Below the pieces are notes generated by a model. It did not search any database. It had not been told where the DNA came from and worked only from the letters and a program-made list of their open reading frames with translations. Shown here piece after piece: positions 55,001-64,000 of a stretch of 64,000 nucleotides of DNA (the first letter of the stretch is position 1; each line of letters begins with the position of its first letter). This DNA is from Cardiocondyla obscurior. Lineage: Eukaryota > Arthropoda > Insecta > Hymenoptera > Formicidae. A program made the translations under genes and the position numbers. Location: positions 1,798,001-1,862,000 of the forward strand of contig NC_091867.1 in assembly GCF_019399895.1 (NCBI RefSeq). The letters run 5' to 3'.

Positions 55001-58000
55001 AAAAAAAAGAATAAAATCTAGTTTGTTCTAGTAATCATTAAAAAAGTGGTAGCAAGTTTTTTTTTCTCTCTCTTTCTTTTCTTACAAGTTCATCTATCCT
55101 TGCACCAACTTTTTAAGATAGGATTAAATTTTATAATCTCTTTCATTTTCTACTTCCAGATATACATTTACGTATGTTATGAAATACAAAACGCCCCGGC
55201 GGATATATTTGATTATACATCACATTATATGGGTAGTCCATTTGAAATTGAATGTACAAGCAGAACAAATTAATAACACGCATCGCTGCGAGCGTGTATA
55301 TGTATCAATATCTGCTGCAATCCAATTTTACTAATCCATTATTTGTCCGAAATTCAATTACTGATAAATCATCATCCTTTTTCAAAAAAGCCAGAAATTC
55401 ATTATCGACGATATAAAATCGAATCGAGATGTCTCGGTGGCGTTTCACGGCACCCGCGATCTCAATATACCGGAAGAATCCGGGCATTTTCCCCGCGGTA
55501 CCTGCGAAACTACAGCAGAGCTAACACCGTGCAAGAAGTTTTCTTCTTTCCGAGACTACTCGGCATGAGTTACAAGAAGAAAAGCGCGCGGAGGGAAAGA
55601 AACAGACGCGAATGGAACTGCCGCAACGACGGGAGAGTTTCACCGTAATATTCGAGATCATTTGAGATACTTTCAAAGGATGGGCTCGTGTCCAGCAAGC
55701 GTAAGAGAGAAAGGGAGGGAAAAATACTACAGACATCGCGTCCCGATCTCCATTCCGTGGAGGGACCCTCGGCACGGCGCGACGAATCCACGTGGTTCTT
55801 TCTCCGCGTCTACATATTCCATCTTTCGTACGAGCGCAGAATGCTCGCGGGTTTGCAAATCGATACCGAGCAACCGTTCGCAAAAATATCCCCTAGATAT
55901 TTTTTACTCATTATCGCCCTCTTCAAAAAAATAATAATACCGCGGAATAATCTCGAATTGCATCCGCAACAATTTATTGCGATTACATCCCCCAAAGAGA
56001 AAAGAAATAAAAAAATTTAAAAAAATTTAAAAAAATTACAGAATCAAACAACCGTAGCAGCAATAGGCAATTAACATTCCTTGATTAAAGAGAAAGGGAA
56101 AATTTAAAAGCTGCGGTTTTACTTTGTTTGCGTTTGCTTTATCCTAGCCTTATCCTTTAAGCTTCACCCTTCTGAACCGCCGTTGCCTCTTCGCCCAGCC
56201 CCGCTGTTTCTCTTTTCGCGTTTGTCAGGGGCAATGACAGGATATTAAAGTAGGAACAACGCGTAGACTGCGGACTGTAAATATCCGGTGGTGCCCGGGC
56301 TCGCCTGACGTTCACAGTGAACAGGCGGATAAACCTGCGCGCCGGCTAAAGGATTCCCGACGAGCCGGACATGGGCGGCCGGGAATCTCTCGCTGTCCGT
56401 ATGGAAATGCACCGCAGAGTTTATTGCACGCTGGCTATGAAACGCCGGTCGAGATAATAGCGTTGATGAGGAAGATATAAATTACGCGATGCCGCGTGTA
56501 AGTGACGAAGACGGCGCGTGGCGGTTTTTCTCCCCCCGCGTTAGAGTAACGCGCATCGCGCGAGTCACTCGGGCGACCGTTTGATTGATCGAAAACATCT
56601 CGCGATAAGAAGTACCGTTGCACCGGCAACCGATGGAATAATTATTTTAATCCCTCCGCGTCGATCATTATTTTTGAATTTTTTTTACCTGGAGCCTATT
56701 GACAAATCTTCGACCGAGAAAAATCTAATGCATTGGGATTATCTTCGCGCAAATACAAAGACGAGTACAATTATGTTAATTTTTTTTTCTTTTTTTTTTT
56801 AGGTAAAAATTAAGAGTATTTGTCGACAAATAAAATATATTTAAAAAATTGCATGATTTTTTTTTAATTGTTATACGTTAATTAAAAGTTTTACGGAAAT
56901 CTCACATTTCTTGTCGGTGTAACCGCGAAGTAGCTTCTCGAAAATTTAGAGCTCTAATATAGAGAGAGACTGCGGGAGAATTTATGAATCTCAATGACGA
57001 GGAGCAATATCGCGTGGCTATTCTTTATTGTAGCTAATAAAGAAGGACTTAGGACGACCAGCGCTTACGTAGGAGTCACCTTTTCCTCGGGATTAAATCA
57101 TTTTTCTTCCTCGAACGCGACGATTCCGATCGTCGAGATCCGATACCGGAAGCTCATAAATAACTAAATCTTCTCGACTGAACCGCTGAATTTAAATTAC
57201 AAACTCCAATTTCGACATAATTAATTAAATTGACTATTTTCGTTCAAATTTTCAATTAAAATGTAAACGACAGAAATAGCACGGTTAATTAAAAAAAGGA
57301 ATCTATGTTAATCCCAGATACGTTTATATTAAAAACGTCGCGGTAAGAAAAATAAAAAAAAATGTTTCTCGTAAAGAAAATTTTGTTTTTTAACCTGTTA
57401 ACTCTTTCTTTCTCTTGGGAAATTAAAAAAATTTGTTAAAAAAGATACCGCGTCTAAAGACTTCAAAAATAAAAAAAATAAAAAATAAACAAATGGAAAG
57501 AAAAAGCTACCTTTAGATGAGCATATTCTGTTTGATAGCTACATCGAGCAGGACTTTTACGTGATCGAGCAGAACGCGTAACCGATGCGGGGAATAGTCG
57601 AAACCACGTCGAGTGTGAAAATATTTGGAACTGTAGAAAGGCTCTTTGACTTTGACCTGAATTGAACGTCTCACGATTTTCTGGCTCACGGAAAGAAACC
57701 TCGCGTACCCGCGAAGGAGGAAAGGAACAGGATGAATGGGATACGAGAAGACCGTAGGGAGAATAGAGATGAGGCGCGAGGGCGAGAGAAAGAGAGAGAG
57801 GGTACAAAATACCGTAAGCGTTGTAGAGACTCCATCGGTAGTCTGGCTGGTGGATTCTCTCGTAAAAGTGAACCCGGGAGAGTAATAAAAAGAGCGACAG
57901 ATAAGCCGCTTCGTATTGCCTTTCGATCGATGGCGTGTTGCATTGACGTACGTGCCGAGCCGAGCTCGCGCCGAACACTTCTCGGTGATAATCCTCGAAT

Positions 58001-61000
58001 TCCTTGCCAATACGTTTCTGTAATCTACGGCTGAGAATATCCGAGCTACGCGGGGGGTGTTTCGCCGCGGCATTGCGAGTTAACTTCGATTCTTTTTCCT
58101 CTCTTTTCCCCTGCCTCTCTCTCTCCCCCTCTCCTCCCATTTTAGTTTTCCTGCAAATAATTGTAGATGCTGGAAGAGTCCGGCTCTTCAAACCGTATTT
58201 ACTTAAAACTTCCACTCCGCGGATTAACTCATTTTTGCATAAACACCGTCCATTTAAAGCATCTTCCAACCGACGTTGCTGAACTTTTTGCGTCAAAAGC
58301 CTTGCTCTCTCTTTCTCTCTCGTCGCATCTGCATCTACGCTACATACACGCCCGCGCGTCCGCGTTCACGCACTCGTATCTCGGGACCAAGAAACGAAAA
58401 AGGGGGGGAGAGAGAAGGGCGGTTCGCACACACGTCCACCGAAGGAGTTCAACGACCTGTGGGAATGCCAGGGCACCGGGCAGGCTATCGTTTTAAACCG
58501 TGTTCGGCAATCTCGTAAGACCCGCTGCTGCTGTATGTGGAGGCGCGTACTTTTGATAACGGCGACCCCACGGAAAGGGGATTACGGGAGGACCGGTGGC
58601 GAATTCTGCGAGCGGATTGAAGGAACGGGGGAGGCGCGCGGACAAAAAACAAGGCATTGAGACCGACGGACGTATAATTTCGACGAGCTCGATGCCACGG
58701 GAGGCGGAAAAATGTACTTTGTCACTATCACCGGCGCTGTCATGGACCGGCACAAAGATCACGCTCGCGCGGGCTGCTGGGCAGCATCCGAAATTCACGC
58801 CTGCCAGAACGACGTAGAGCGTTTAACCGGTACGGTCCGTTCACTGCGGATTGTACATGACCTATATACGATACGTGCAGCATTTCTCGCCGTCGTCGAC
58901 GATCGCTCAGGCGAACCGATGCTGAAACCGCACCGTCGTAAATGTGGGGAGCGGCAGAAAGTGTGAGCGCGGACAGATCGATTTTACACGATTTCCCGCG
59001 TGGTTTCGCGGTGAATCGTAATTCGAGGATGAACCGGTCGAACGTGATTTTCGCTCCTTTGTTCTCTAGCTGCCCCCCGCGACCCGACCTCGTCGCGCGA
59101 AATTTCGAATATTCGGAGCGTCTCTCCGCACGGAGGCTTCGTCCTACATCGTTTCGACGGAAGGCCGCACCTCCGCGATGCGATCGTTGGTAGTGGCCGA
59201 TTGCGTTAAAGAGATCCACAGGTAATTAGCGCGCAAGGCGAGCCCGCGGTAAGATTAGGCCATTGTCGTTTTTCTTTATTTCCAACCCCTCGCGATAAAA
59301 GAGCCGGTTGGAATACCGAAGCGAGGAGCCAGTGAAAGAGGTCGGCGGCTACGCATCCCCGAAATCAATATGGATACCTACACGTCTGCGATATACCCCG
59401 CACGTGCTCCCGCGCGTTTCAGGACCTTTCGCCGCGTCTATAGGGTGGTCAACGTGTCAGGGGTGGAAAGACGCCCTTATCCGTGACAAACTGCCCTATT
59501 CGTCGTGATCCACGTAACAAAAGCGACGCGCTACGCTTCTACGTCATTGACCACCGTGACAAATTTGTACTTATGTACGTCCCTTACTCGCAAACATTAC
59601 ATATAAATCCTAACAAATCTTGGGCAAGCGCATTAATGAGTCGACATAAATTATTAATATCCGAATCGTTACGGAATTTAAAAAAGAAAATGTATTATCC
59701 GATAAATCATAATTAGGTTAATTAATTTGAATCGTTTTCAACAAACTTTTGCATGTCAGTTTATATTAAATTATCCGGCGTTATTCAATTTAATAGATGC
59801 GACTTTCGACTGTTTGTTGTCACAGGCACTTACGGTTGCATACCTCGAGATCGTATTTCTTTGACACGACTGCCTTTGTCATAGCTTTAATAACTTAGCA
59901 AGACAGAAACCTGAGAAAAAGAAACCGATGGTATGCCAATACATCATGCCGTTGTAGAATGCGTTTATTGGATTTTTTTTCCCCCGATTAAATTACATTC
60001 TACGATGGCCCATCGATTTGATTTTGAATTTTAATAGCGCGGCCGCGATTTCTTTGATTCTCATTTTATATACCGCAGAAAATTAAGCTCATTTAATATA
60101 AAAAATAAAATTAAAAAATTACATTTGCAAACAAATGCAAAAATATACAGAGAAAAAAAATATATATATAAAGAACAATATATGTAAAATGAGAACGTAT
60201 TTTGGCAAAAATATCGTGCAGCATTTCAATTTTACAACGGTAATACATTGAATGGAAAAAAAAAAAAATAATGGACATTTGAAAATTCGTGAGTTAACTT
60301 TGAAAGAGTTCTATTTCATGTGAAATGATTTTTCAGCACGGTGTATTTCCGTCAACCGATCGCATCTGTACAATGTGCCCCAACTGGATATCTCGCGAAA
60401 AATTCGAACCACTGTTTGACACCTCGTGAAAGCATCTCGTGTAATTGGCAATTAAAGCAGATGGCTTTGACAACCTATCCACTCTGCGACACTTGAAATT
60501 CGTACGTGTTAAAGAGAACGACGAAATTATCCGCGCGAGTGTTCTAACTTTGTCAAATAAATTTCTGTTCATTCGCACTGCCATTTTTTTTTGCCAAACT
60601 CCCACGCAGCCATTGAATGATTTTGTTTCAATTTAAATTCGAAGTTAAAGGCTTCGGTAACCCCTTTGAGCGGTTTTCGCTGAATTTTAGGTCTCGTTTA
60701 GGTGCAGATAAAAATTTCCTTTGAGCGTAAAAACGAAATAAGATAAAACTTAATTTTGGTGATAATTGTTTTTTTTTTTTGTTCGCTTAATTTCCGACAC
60801 GCTCGACTTTTCAAAGAATTATTACGAAAAGAATAAATTAAAAAAAAAACATTTTTTAGTTATTGTATAAGTTATCCCCAACCCCTTTGGCAAAATCAAT
60901 TTTATTAAAAATCTATTAAAGAAGCAATCTATAATAATGAATCGCGTTAATAAAATTTCATACTTTACGCGTTGCTAACGATTGTAGAACAAAACATGGA

Positions 61001-62620
61001 AACACCGACACCCGAGCTGGCATCAGTAGGCGACCCGGCGAAGCGTCCCTTAACCACCCGAGCGTGATTTTCGCCTCATTTACAGCGGCCGTATAAATAT
61101 AAATGTTGCAGGGGTGAGACGAGATATACGCGCATTTACGGCGTGTTACACTGAACGCTTCTTTGAAAGTCTGATCTTCCACGATGGAGTATAACAATAG
61201 GGACGATTTGCGAAAGAGTGCATTGAGTGGGAACGATCGTTGAATACGGGGAGGCTAGTGACTCGTCGAATTTACGACTCATTACATTGGAGATTACGCG
61301 TATCCTCTGATCTCGTTACCGCAAATTTGCAATTTTATTTGTTAGCGAAAAACACCGCATTGATATCACAATGTAATATTCAAATATCGCAGAAATAAAA
61401 GTGTGTCGTAAAAATACCGAATTAATTTTTTATTTATTTTCTTATTTTTTTTCTTTTTTTTCCCCCAATAAATTCGTGATTAAAATTTGAAATAAATGTC
61501 GATACGGCTAATTAATAAACAATACCTCGCGTCGTTTTTCATAATAGAGGATGTAAAAACCGGGGAATGAAAACGGTAACACATTTAATTTTAATTGCTG
61601 GCAACTATTCAAGTAAAATTGTCTAAAACGGGCGCGCGATGTACGTACTCTAATGAAGTAGTATCACGGGAAAAGTAGTAACGCGCGTTCTTATACACGC
61701 GAGCTATTCGACACGCACACCCTGGCACACGTACGTACGGAGATTAAGTAGAAACTTCCTGGCACGAGTTATTCTCGCTCGTACGCAAACATATTCAACT
61801 CCGACGAAACTCAAAGCCGAAATTCTGCTGATCCCGTTCAGGTACGAGAGTCGTTACTAGATTTACAGTAATAGCGCGGCTTAGAATAATAATTCTGTCT
61901 AACATGAGAACCGTCTTGATTCCTTGGCCATATGGCACTCGTCCGCCGGGGCTAATTACGAAATGTATTTGCCGCTGATTGCAACTAACGTCGATCATTA
62001 CAGCGAGCAGAATAAGCGGCCGTCAATGGGCGTCATCAAGTTATAAATCCTTATTTATGACGTTACGTTCTACACGCCAGAGGTAATCGTAAAATACTTC
62101 GGGATTGAAATAGCGGTATTTTAAAAGCGATATCTAAATATTTCAAGAGATCGAGCGGGGACTTTCAGCGCGCGCGCTCATCTCGTACACCATATCTCTC
62201 GTAACGTCGAGATCGCGCGACGATTTGAATATAAAACTGGCGAATTCATCATGCATGCAAAACGGGAAAACAAACAGGGCGAAAATAGGACCGTTGGTAT
62301 ATGTCGCGCCATTATCCTAGGATCTTATTGCTTCTTATTATGCGAAGAGGCGCGCTAGAATAATTCGTCTTGTCGCGCATTACCGGAAGGAGCGGGTTTT
62401 GCCATCCCACGACGGGAAAACAATATTACCTCGCGGGCATAATTTGTCATTTCTCATATAATAATCATATTCTCGTTGCGGAAGGATGCTAAATTGGAAA
62501 TAGTTTTCAGCGCGCAGAATCGGGGGAGTGAGCACTTACCCTAAGGATCTCCAATTGGGAGCGCACAAATTCCGCGCGTCTGGCAATGTCAGGAACCACC
62601 ACAGAAAACGAACCCATGTA
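13840..62620 (-). CDS. PTB-SH2 domain adaptor protein, nine exons, 5' end outside the window
   Basis: Nine minus-strand exons join without a frame break: 62620-62540, 37469-37395, 30758-30612, 18321-18175, 17125-16940, 16629-16193, 16073-15855, 15567-15396, 14049-13840. The in-window product is about 557 residues. A PTB (PID) domain fills roughly residues 1-130, from YMGSFSV to the C-terminal helix AFRMAYVAQLQ. A linker rich in Ser/Thr/Pro follows, with PPPLPER (possible SH3 ligand) and the tyrosine motifs GYINEA (Y-x-N, Grb2-type) and LYNKIPP. The SH2 domain near the C-terminus starts APWFQAGIPRE and keeps the phosphotyrosine-binding Arg in FMVRES, followed by HYLIMRT and HHSVMPELLP. A short acidic tail ends DYNTLADFRKMMADLNV. 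Such proteins link activated receptor tyrosine kinases to cytoplasmic effectors. The PTB-then-SH2 order recalls SH2D5 and, from memory, the Drosophila EGFR adaptor CG33993; I have not verified orthology. Confidence 0.9.
14050..15395 (-). other. Intron between the two SH2 exons
   Basis: 1,346 bp GT-AG intron in phase 0. It holds a (GA)n tract at 14478-14498. The open frames in it, for example on the minus strand at 14013-14537, run across the intron and have no recognisable content. Confidence 0.8.
14478..14498. repeat. (GA)n microsatellite
   Basis: Perfect GA dinucleotide run inside an intron. Confidence 0.85.
15396..15567 (-). CDS. PTB-SH2 gene, exon with N-terminal half of SH2 domain
   Basis: 172 nt, acceptor TTTCAG, donor AAA|GTAAGT. 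It encodes EITLEVLSQEPEGAFMVRES, then TSKPGCYALSLRVP and GIAHYLIMRTNKGYKIK. The FMVRES motif supplies the strand-B arginine that binds phosphotyrosine, so the domain should be active. Confidence 0.95.
15855..16073 (-). CDS. PTB-SH2 gene, linker exon leading into SH2 domain
   Basis: 219 nt, entered and left in phase 2 (acceptor TTTTCAG, donor CCCAG|GTTGGT). It encodes a basic Ser-rich segment, the proline motif TPPPLPER and the SH2 start RKAPWFQAGIP. The Trp is the conserved first residue of SH2 domains, and PPPLPER could bind an SH3 domain (inference). Confidence 0.93.
16193..16629 (-). CDS. PTB-SH2 gene, large Ser/Pro linker exon
   Basis: 437 nt, acceptor TTCTAG, donor AACAACAG|GTAAGC. It codes for a probably disordered Ser/Thr/Pro linker with several SP/TP sites (STPTSDE, SPTEL, STPTSPSN). 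It also holds two tyrosine motifs: GYINEA (Tyr codon at 16326-16324) fits the Grb2 SH2 preference Y-x-N, and PLYNKIPP follows. These would be candidate kinase targets in an adaptor protein (inference). Confidence 0.9.
16940..17125 (-). CDS. PTB-SH2 gene, linker exon after PTB domain
   Basis: Acceptor TTTTGCAG at the high end; starts NKSSTVDDT in phase 0. Low end taken at AAG|GTGATT (16940). A second in-frame donor, AGT|GTAAAG, lies six bases upstream and would remove the last two codons (VK). The encoded segment is Ser- and Arg-rich (SRTSLASRPGRG) and probably disordered. Confidence 0.85.
18175..18321 (-). CDS. PTB-SH2 gene, exon with PTB C-terminal helix
   Basis: 49 codons, phase 0 at both ends, acceptor GCTTGCAG, donor TGG|GTACGT. 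AEELNTIVGNAFRMAYVAQL is the long C-terminal helix typical of PTB domains (compare IxxAFxxAY...QL in other members). QRQPILQDVISPRS starts the linker. Confidence 0.94.
19461..19535. repeat. Polypurine A/G tract
   Basis: About 75 bases of almost pure A with G interruptions (units like AAAAAAAAAGAT at the left). Low-complexity DNA. Confidence 0.85.
25618..25676. repeat. CT-rich microsatellite
   Basis: Imperfect (CT)n with C-rich interruptions in the 12.3-kb intron. Confidence 0.75.
26424..26645 (-). CDS. Candidate alternative first coding exon of the PTB-SH2 gene
   Basis: Inside the 12.3-kb intron, on the gene's own strand, an open frame ends at a consensus donor AAA|GTGAGT (exon end 26424) in phase 0. 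Exon F (18321) starts in phase 0, so the two can be spliced. In-frame ATGs are at 26594 (MGRLGKGSQS, 57 codons, A at -3) and 26645 (MRRLARRRSIL, 74 codons). The encoded text RVHYRKLVDEYSQQEQLRF and MPALPDYMSYCCCRCGHTQ has balanced composition, unlike the Arg-rich chance frames around it. The Cys cluster CCCRC could be palmitoylated (inference). An internal acceptor-like site (CCATTTTCAG|G) would instead make it an internal exon entered in phase 2. It could also join later exons, or belong to another gene. I do not recognise the sequence. Confidence 0.4.
28320..28338. repeat. (CGAC)4 tetranucleotide repeat
   Basis: Four perfect CGAC units. Simple repeat inside the intron. Confidence 0.8.
30612..30758 (-). 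CDS. PTB-SH2 gene, central PTB exon
   Basis: 49 codons, phase 0 at both ends, acceptor TGTTGCAG, donor CAG|GTCAGT. It encodes CVQMAHALRRISYATCEP, AQFSFLAREPR and the strand LQYCHSFITESAEQ. This matches the middle strands of PTB folds, where I-S-Y/F-A/C, F-x-F-x-A-R and C-H-x-F are recurrent. Confidence 0.95.
33981..34018. repeat. (CT)n microsatellite
   Basis: CT dinucleotide run with CTTT interruptions, within the 6.6-kb intron. Confidence 0.85.
34261..34369. repeat. Diverged direct repeat, copy 1
   Basis: Matches 34982-35092 in the same orientation. Shared blocks include GATATGC, GTGCT, GTATGC, CGAGTAAATCCGCAG and CGATCG in the same order and similar spacing. Similarity seems to continue some 50 bases upstream. 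Read on the minus strand, both copies contain the peptide CGFTRAY in an open frame. Confidence 0.65.
34982..35092. repeat. Diverged direct repeat, copy 2
   Basis: Second copy of the repeat at 34261-34369, 721 bases away. Identity is highest around the block ending CGAGTAAATCCGCAG. It may be a duplicated fragment of an unrecognised mobile element, or an intronic duplication. Confidence 0.65.
35104..35169. repeat. CT-rich microsatellite
   Basis: Imperfect (CT)n run ending in T/C homopolymers, directly after copy 2 of the diverged repeat. Confidence 0.85.
37249..37265. repeat. Short hairpin next to the 40-bp palindrome
   Basis: CCCCTG (37249-37254) pairs with CAGGGG (37260-37265) across a five-base loop. 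It lies eight bases to the left of the larger palindrome. Confidence 0.6.
37273..37312. repeat. Perfect 40-bp palindrome (20-bp arms, no spacer)
   Basis: The left arm starts ACCGTCTTGCAAGG and ends GCCCG at 37292; the right arm is its exact reverse complement. The flanks at 37272 and 37313 do not continue the symmetry. It sits in the intron, 77 bases downstream of the donor of the PTB exon at 37395-37469. Because it is a palindrome, both strands read the same peptide (LARRPRAPCKTV) there. Confidence 0.95.
37395..37469 (-). CDS. PTB-SH2 gene, small PTB exon
   Basis: 25 codons, phase 0 at both ends, acceptor TTGTTTCAG, donor AAA|GTGAGT. It encodes YSDRFTPVLLIVSLAGIKV and CSPDGK, the strand-turn with the G-I-K-V signature common in PTB domains. 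Confidence 0.93.
39697..39717. repeat. (GA)n microsatellite
   Basis: Perfect GA run inside the 25-kb intron. Confidence 0.85.
51460..51490. repeat. 18-bp tandem duplication
   Basis: GTGGCCAATAACT occurs at 51460-51472 and again at 51478-51490, separated by five bases. A small local duplication containing a CCAAT-like core; no gene nearby that would use it as a promoter. Confidence 0.7.
62540..62620 (-). CDS. PTB-SH2 gene, first in-window exon: start of PTB domain
   Basis: 27 codons, phase 0 at both ends, acceptor CTGTCGCAG, donor AGG|GTAAGT. It encodes YMGSFSVVVPDIARRAEF and VRSQLEILR. Y-M/L-G-S-F/V is the first strand of many PTB domains, and the helix with A/V-R-x-Q-L follows it, so only the residues before the tyrosine and the protein N-terminus are missing. 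It was too short to stand out as an open frame and was found by looking for splice-site pairs that continue the PTB fold. Confidence 0.9.
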
Positions 62621-64000
62621 CTGCGACAGAAAGAAGTTCTCTGTGTTAGAAAGCGACGTGAGAAAAGTTTTGCCGGGTGCAGTTTTCCGCTTTCGAAAAA
62701 CTTTCGAGATGTTAAATAAGGGCGGCTCTGCTAACTGACAAAAAATTTTCCTTTTCTTTCTTTCTCTTTTTTTTCCTACAAGTACAGTCTCAAAATTCTT
62801 TACAAAAACCTCACTGTGCGATTGTCACTGTTAATGAAATATTCTCGCAAACGGGCTGCTGTTTTTGCGGTCGGTGTTATACGCGACTTGTCTCATATTT
62901 TCGACGTATTTATTAATACCTGAGAAATAATTATCGGCTCGTCGATGCGACCGTGCCACGAAAGGTCACAAACCCTCAACAAGCCCGGCGGGTGGTCGCC
63001 AGACAACGACGTCGCATAGCGGGAAAACTATACCGCCACGCGCACGTCGTTGGAAAACAATAAAGGCAGACCTGGCCTACGACAAGAATTTAATTTCCTT
63101 TTTCCGTTTCGAGGACATCCGTACACCGGAACGCGACTCCCCGTCCCGTGCTTTCCGGCAGGCCCGCCATTTCCTTTCAATAGTCAATTTGGCTGGCGAT
63201 CATCCCTGCCCTCACGCGCCGAGACGAAATTTGGAAAATTTCGTTTCCACCCTCGATCGAGAGGCAACTGCTTTCCTCTCGGGTCAAAGGGACGCTACCC
63301 GGAGGTTCCTCTAAAAATTTTTATCGACCCTCACGTTTCCCTTTTATATTATTGATGCCATAAGCAGCGAACGGCAATACTATAAACACGATTTAGACTA
63401 TTTAATCAATCACGACAGCTGGGCTGAGGCAAATAAATTTACTTGACGTAATATCGTGTATATTTTTGCAACGACGTTTCTGCGCTAGTACGAAAATATG
63501 TGAAACCACAAAAAGAAAAAAAAAACTACCCTTCGTATATACATAAATAAGTTCAAAAAAGAATTACCGAAATGAGAATATCTCCAGCCTGGTCAAACGT
63601 GTCGCGCGCTGATTATATGGCCGATAAAAACGACCCTCCAAACACGGCGATAAATAAAAGTATCAGGGGTTGGATTCTAGGGACGCGATAAATAACGATA
63701 CCTAACGCAATTACGTGCTCACATATTTTGCGAGCCTCGTGCTTCTTTTTTTTTCATAAACCGCGGCGAGAATACCAAAGCTTTAGAATTAATTATTGCG
63801 AGTAACGAAAGATAAATTAATTTAATAAAGCTTCGCGAGTGACTTAACCGTGGGGCGGTTTTGAATGTAAAAATTACGAGTTAGAATATAGCGAGATAAT
63901 GCGTTTGATTTATGATTCCGTCGCGATTTCCGCGCTGGAGAATTTTTCCTATCTGGCAGTATTTTGATCGGTAGACTCGTACCGCAATATAATCCGAGTT
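62621..64000 (-). other. Intron upstream of the first PTB exon; no further exon supported
   Basis: I looked for the N-terminal exon of the adaptor and for a start codon in phase 0 and found nothing convincing. One minus-strand open segment ending at a CTCAG|GTATTA site (62938 and up) lacks an ATG and recognisable content. The plus-strand frame at 63050-63355 is also unsupported. Confidence 0.5.

Larger units (their letters stand above)
37470..62539 (-). other. 25.1-kb intron of the PTB-SH2 gene
   Basis: It separates the first two PTB exons placed here, which join in phase 0. I read both strands for nested genes, transposon proteins and RNA genes and support none. It holds a GA repeat (39697-39717), a (TA)n tract near 41213-41227, many A/T homopolymers, an 18-bp tandem duplication at 51460-51490, an exon-like segment at 50793-50896, and a long stop-free minus-strand stretch at 57463-58296 rich in CT repeats. 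Confidence 0.75.

Noticed and set aside
60333..60636. Overlapping ORFs on both strands that might be a transposase remnant
   Set aside because: No catalytic motif, terminal inverted repeats or target-site duplications were visible.

Overview
The window is eukaryotic nuclear DNA. All supported genes are split by GT-AG introns, the intergenic and intronic DNA carries many poly-A/poly-T and CT/GA tracts, and CpG dinucleotides are very frequent even in non-coding stretches. Together with the gene families (an SLC46-like folate-transporter relative, a DM9/DUF3421 protein, DCAF13/Sof1, and a PTB-SH2 adaptor) this fits an insect, most likely a hymenopteran such as an ant. The organism call is an inference. 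No prokaryotic, viral, rRNA, tRNA or CRISPR feature was found.

Layout from left to right. (1) 2727-3726, minus strand: first coding exon of an MFS transporter; the rest lies off the left edge. (2) 6942-8129, minus: three exons of a two-repeat DM9 protein, with a poly(A) signal at 6779. The first, very short coding exon is not securely placed. (3) 9530-11353, plus: a complete seven-exon DCAF13/Sof1 gene (444 aa), head to head with the DM9 gene. (4) 13840 to beyond 62620, minus: one large gene covering three quarters of the window. Its nine exons, mapped here by splice-site and phase consistency, encode an N-terminal PTB domain, a Ser/Pro-rich linker with candidate phosphotyrosine motifs, and a C-terminal SH2 domain. 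It is convergent with DCAF13, and the two may share a bidirectional poly(A) element at 11461-11474. Its introns include pieces of 25.1, 12.3 and 6.6 kb, and its 5' end lies off the right edge.

The genes work in unrelated processes: solute transport, a lectin-like or immune DM9 protein, ribosome biogenesis, and phosphotyrosine signalling. Nothing resembles an operon or gene cluster. Most long open frames in the window are chance frames in CpG-rich DNA or lie opposite real exons.

The most interesting points are a candidate alternative first exon of the adaptor gene at 26424-26645, a perfect 40-bp palindrome at 37273-37312 just downstream of one of its splice donors, and a diverged direct repeat near 34.3 and 35.0 kb. 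I did not find a convincing undescribed multi-gene system.
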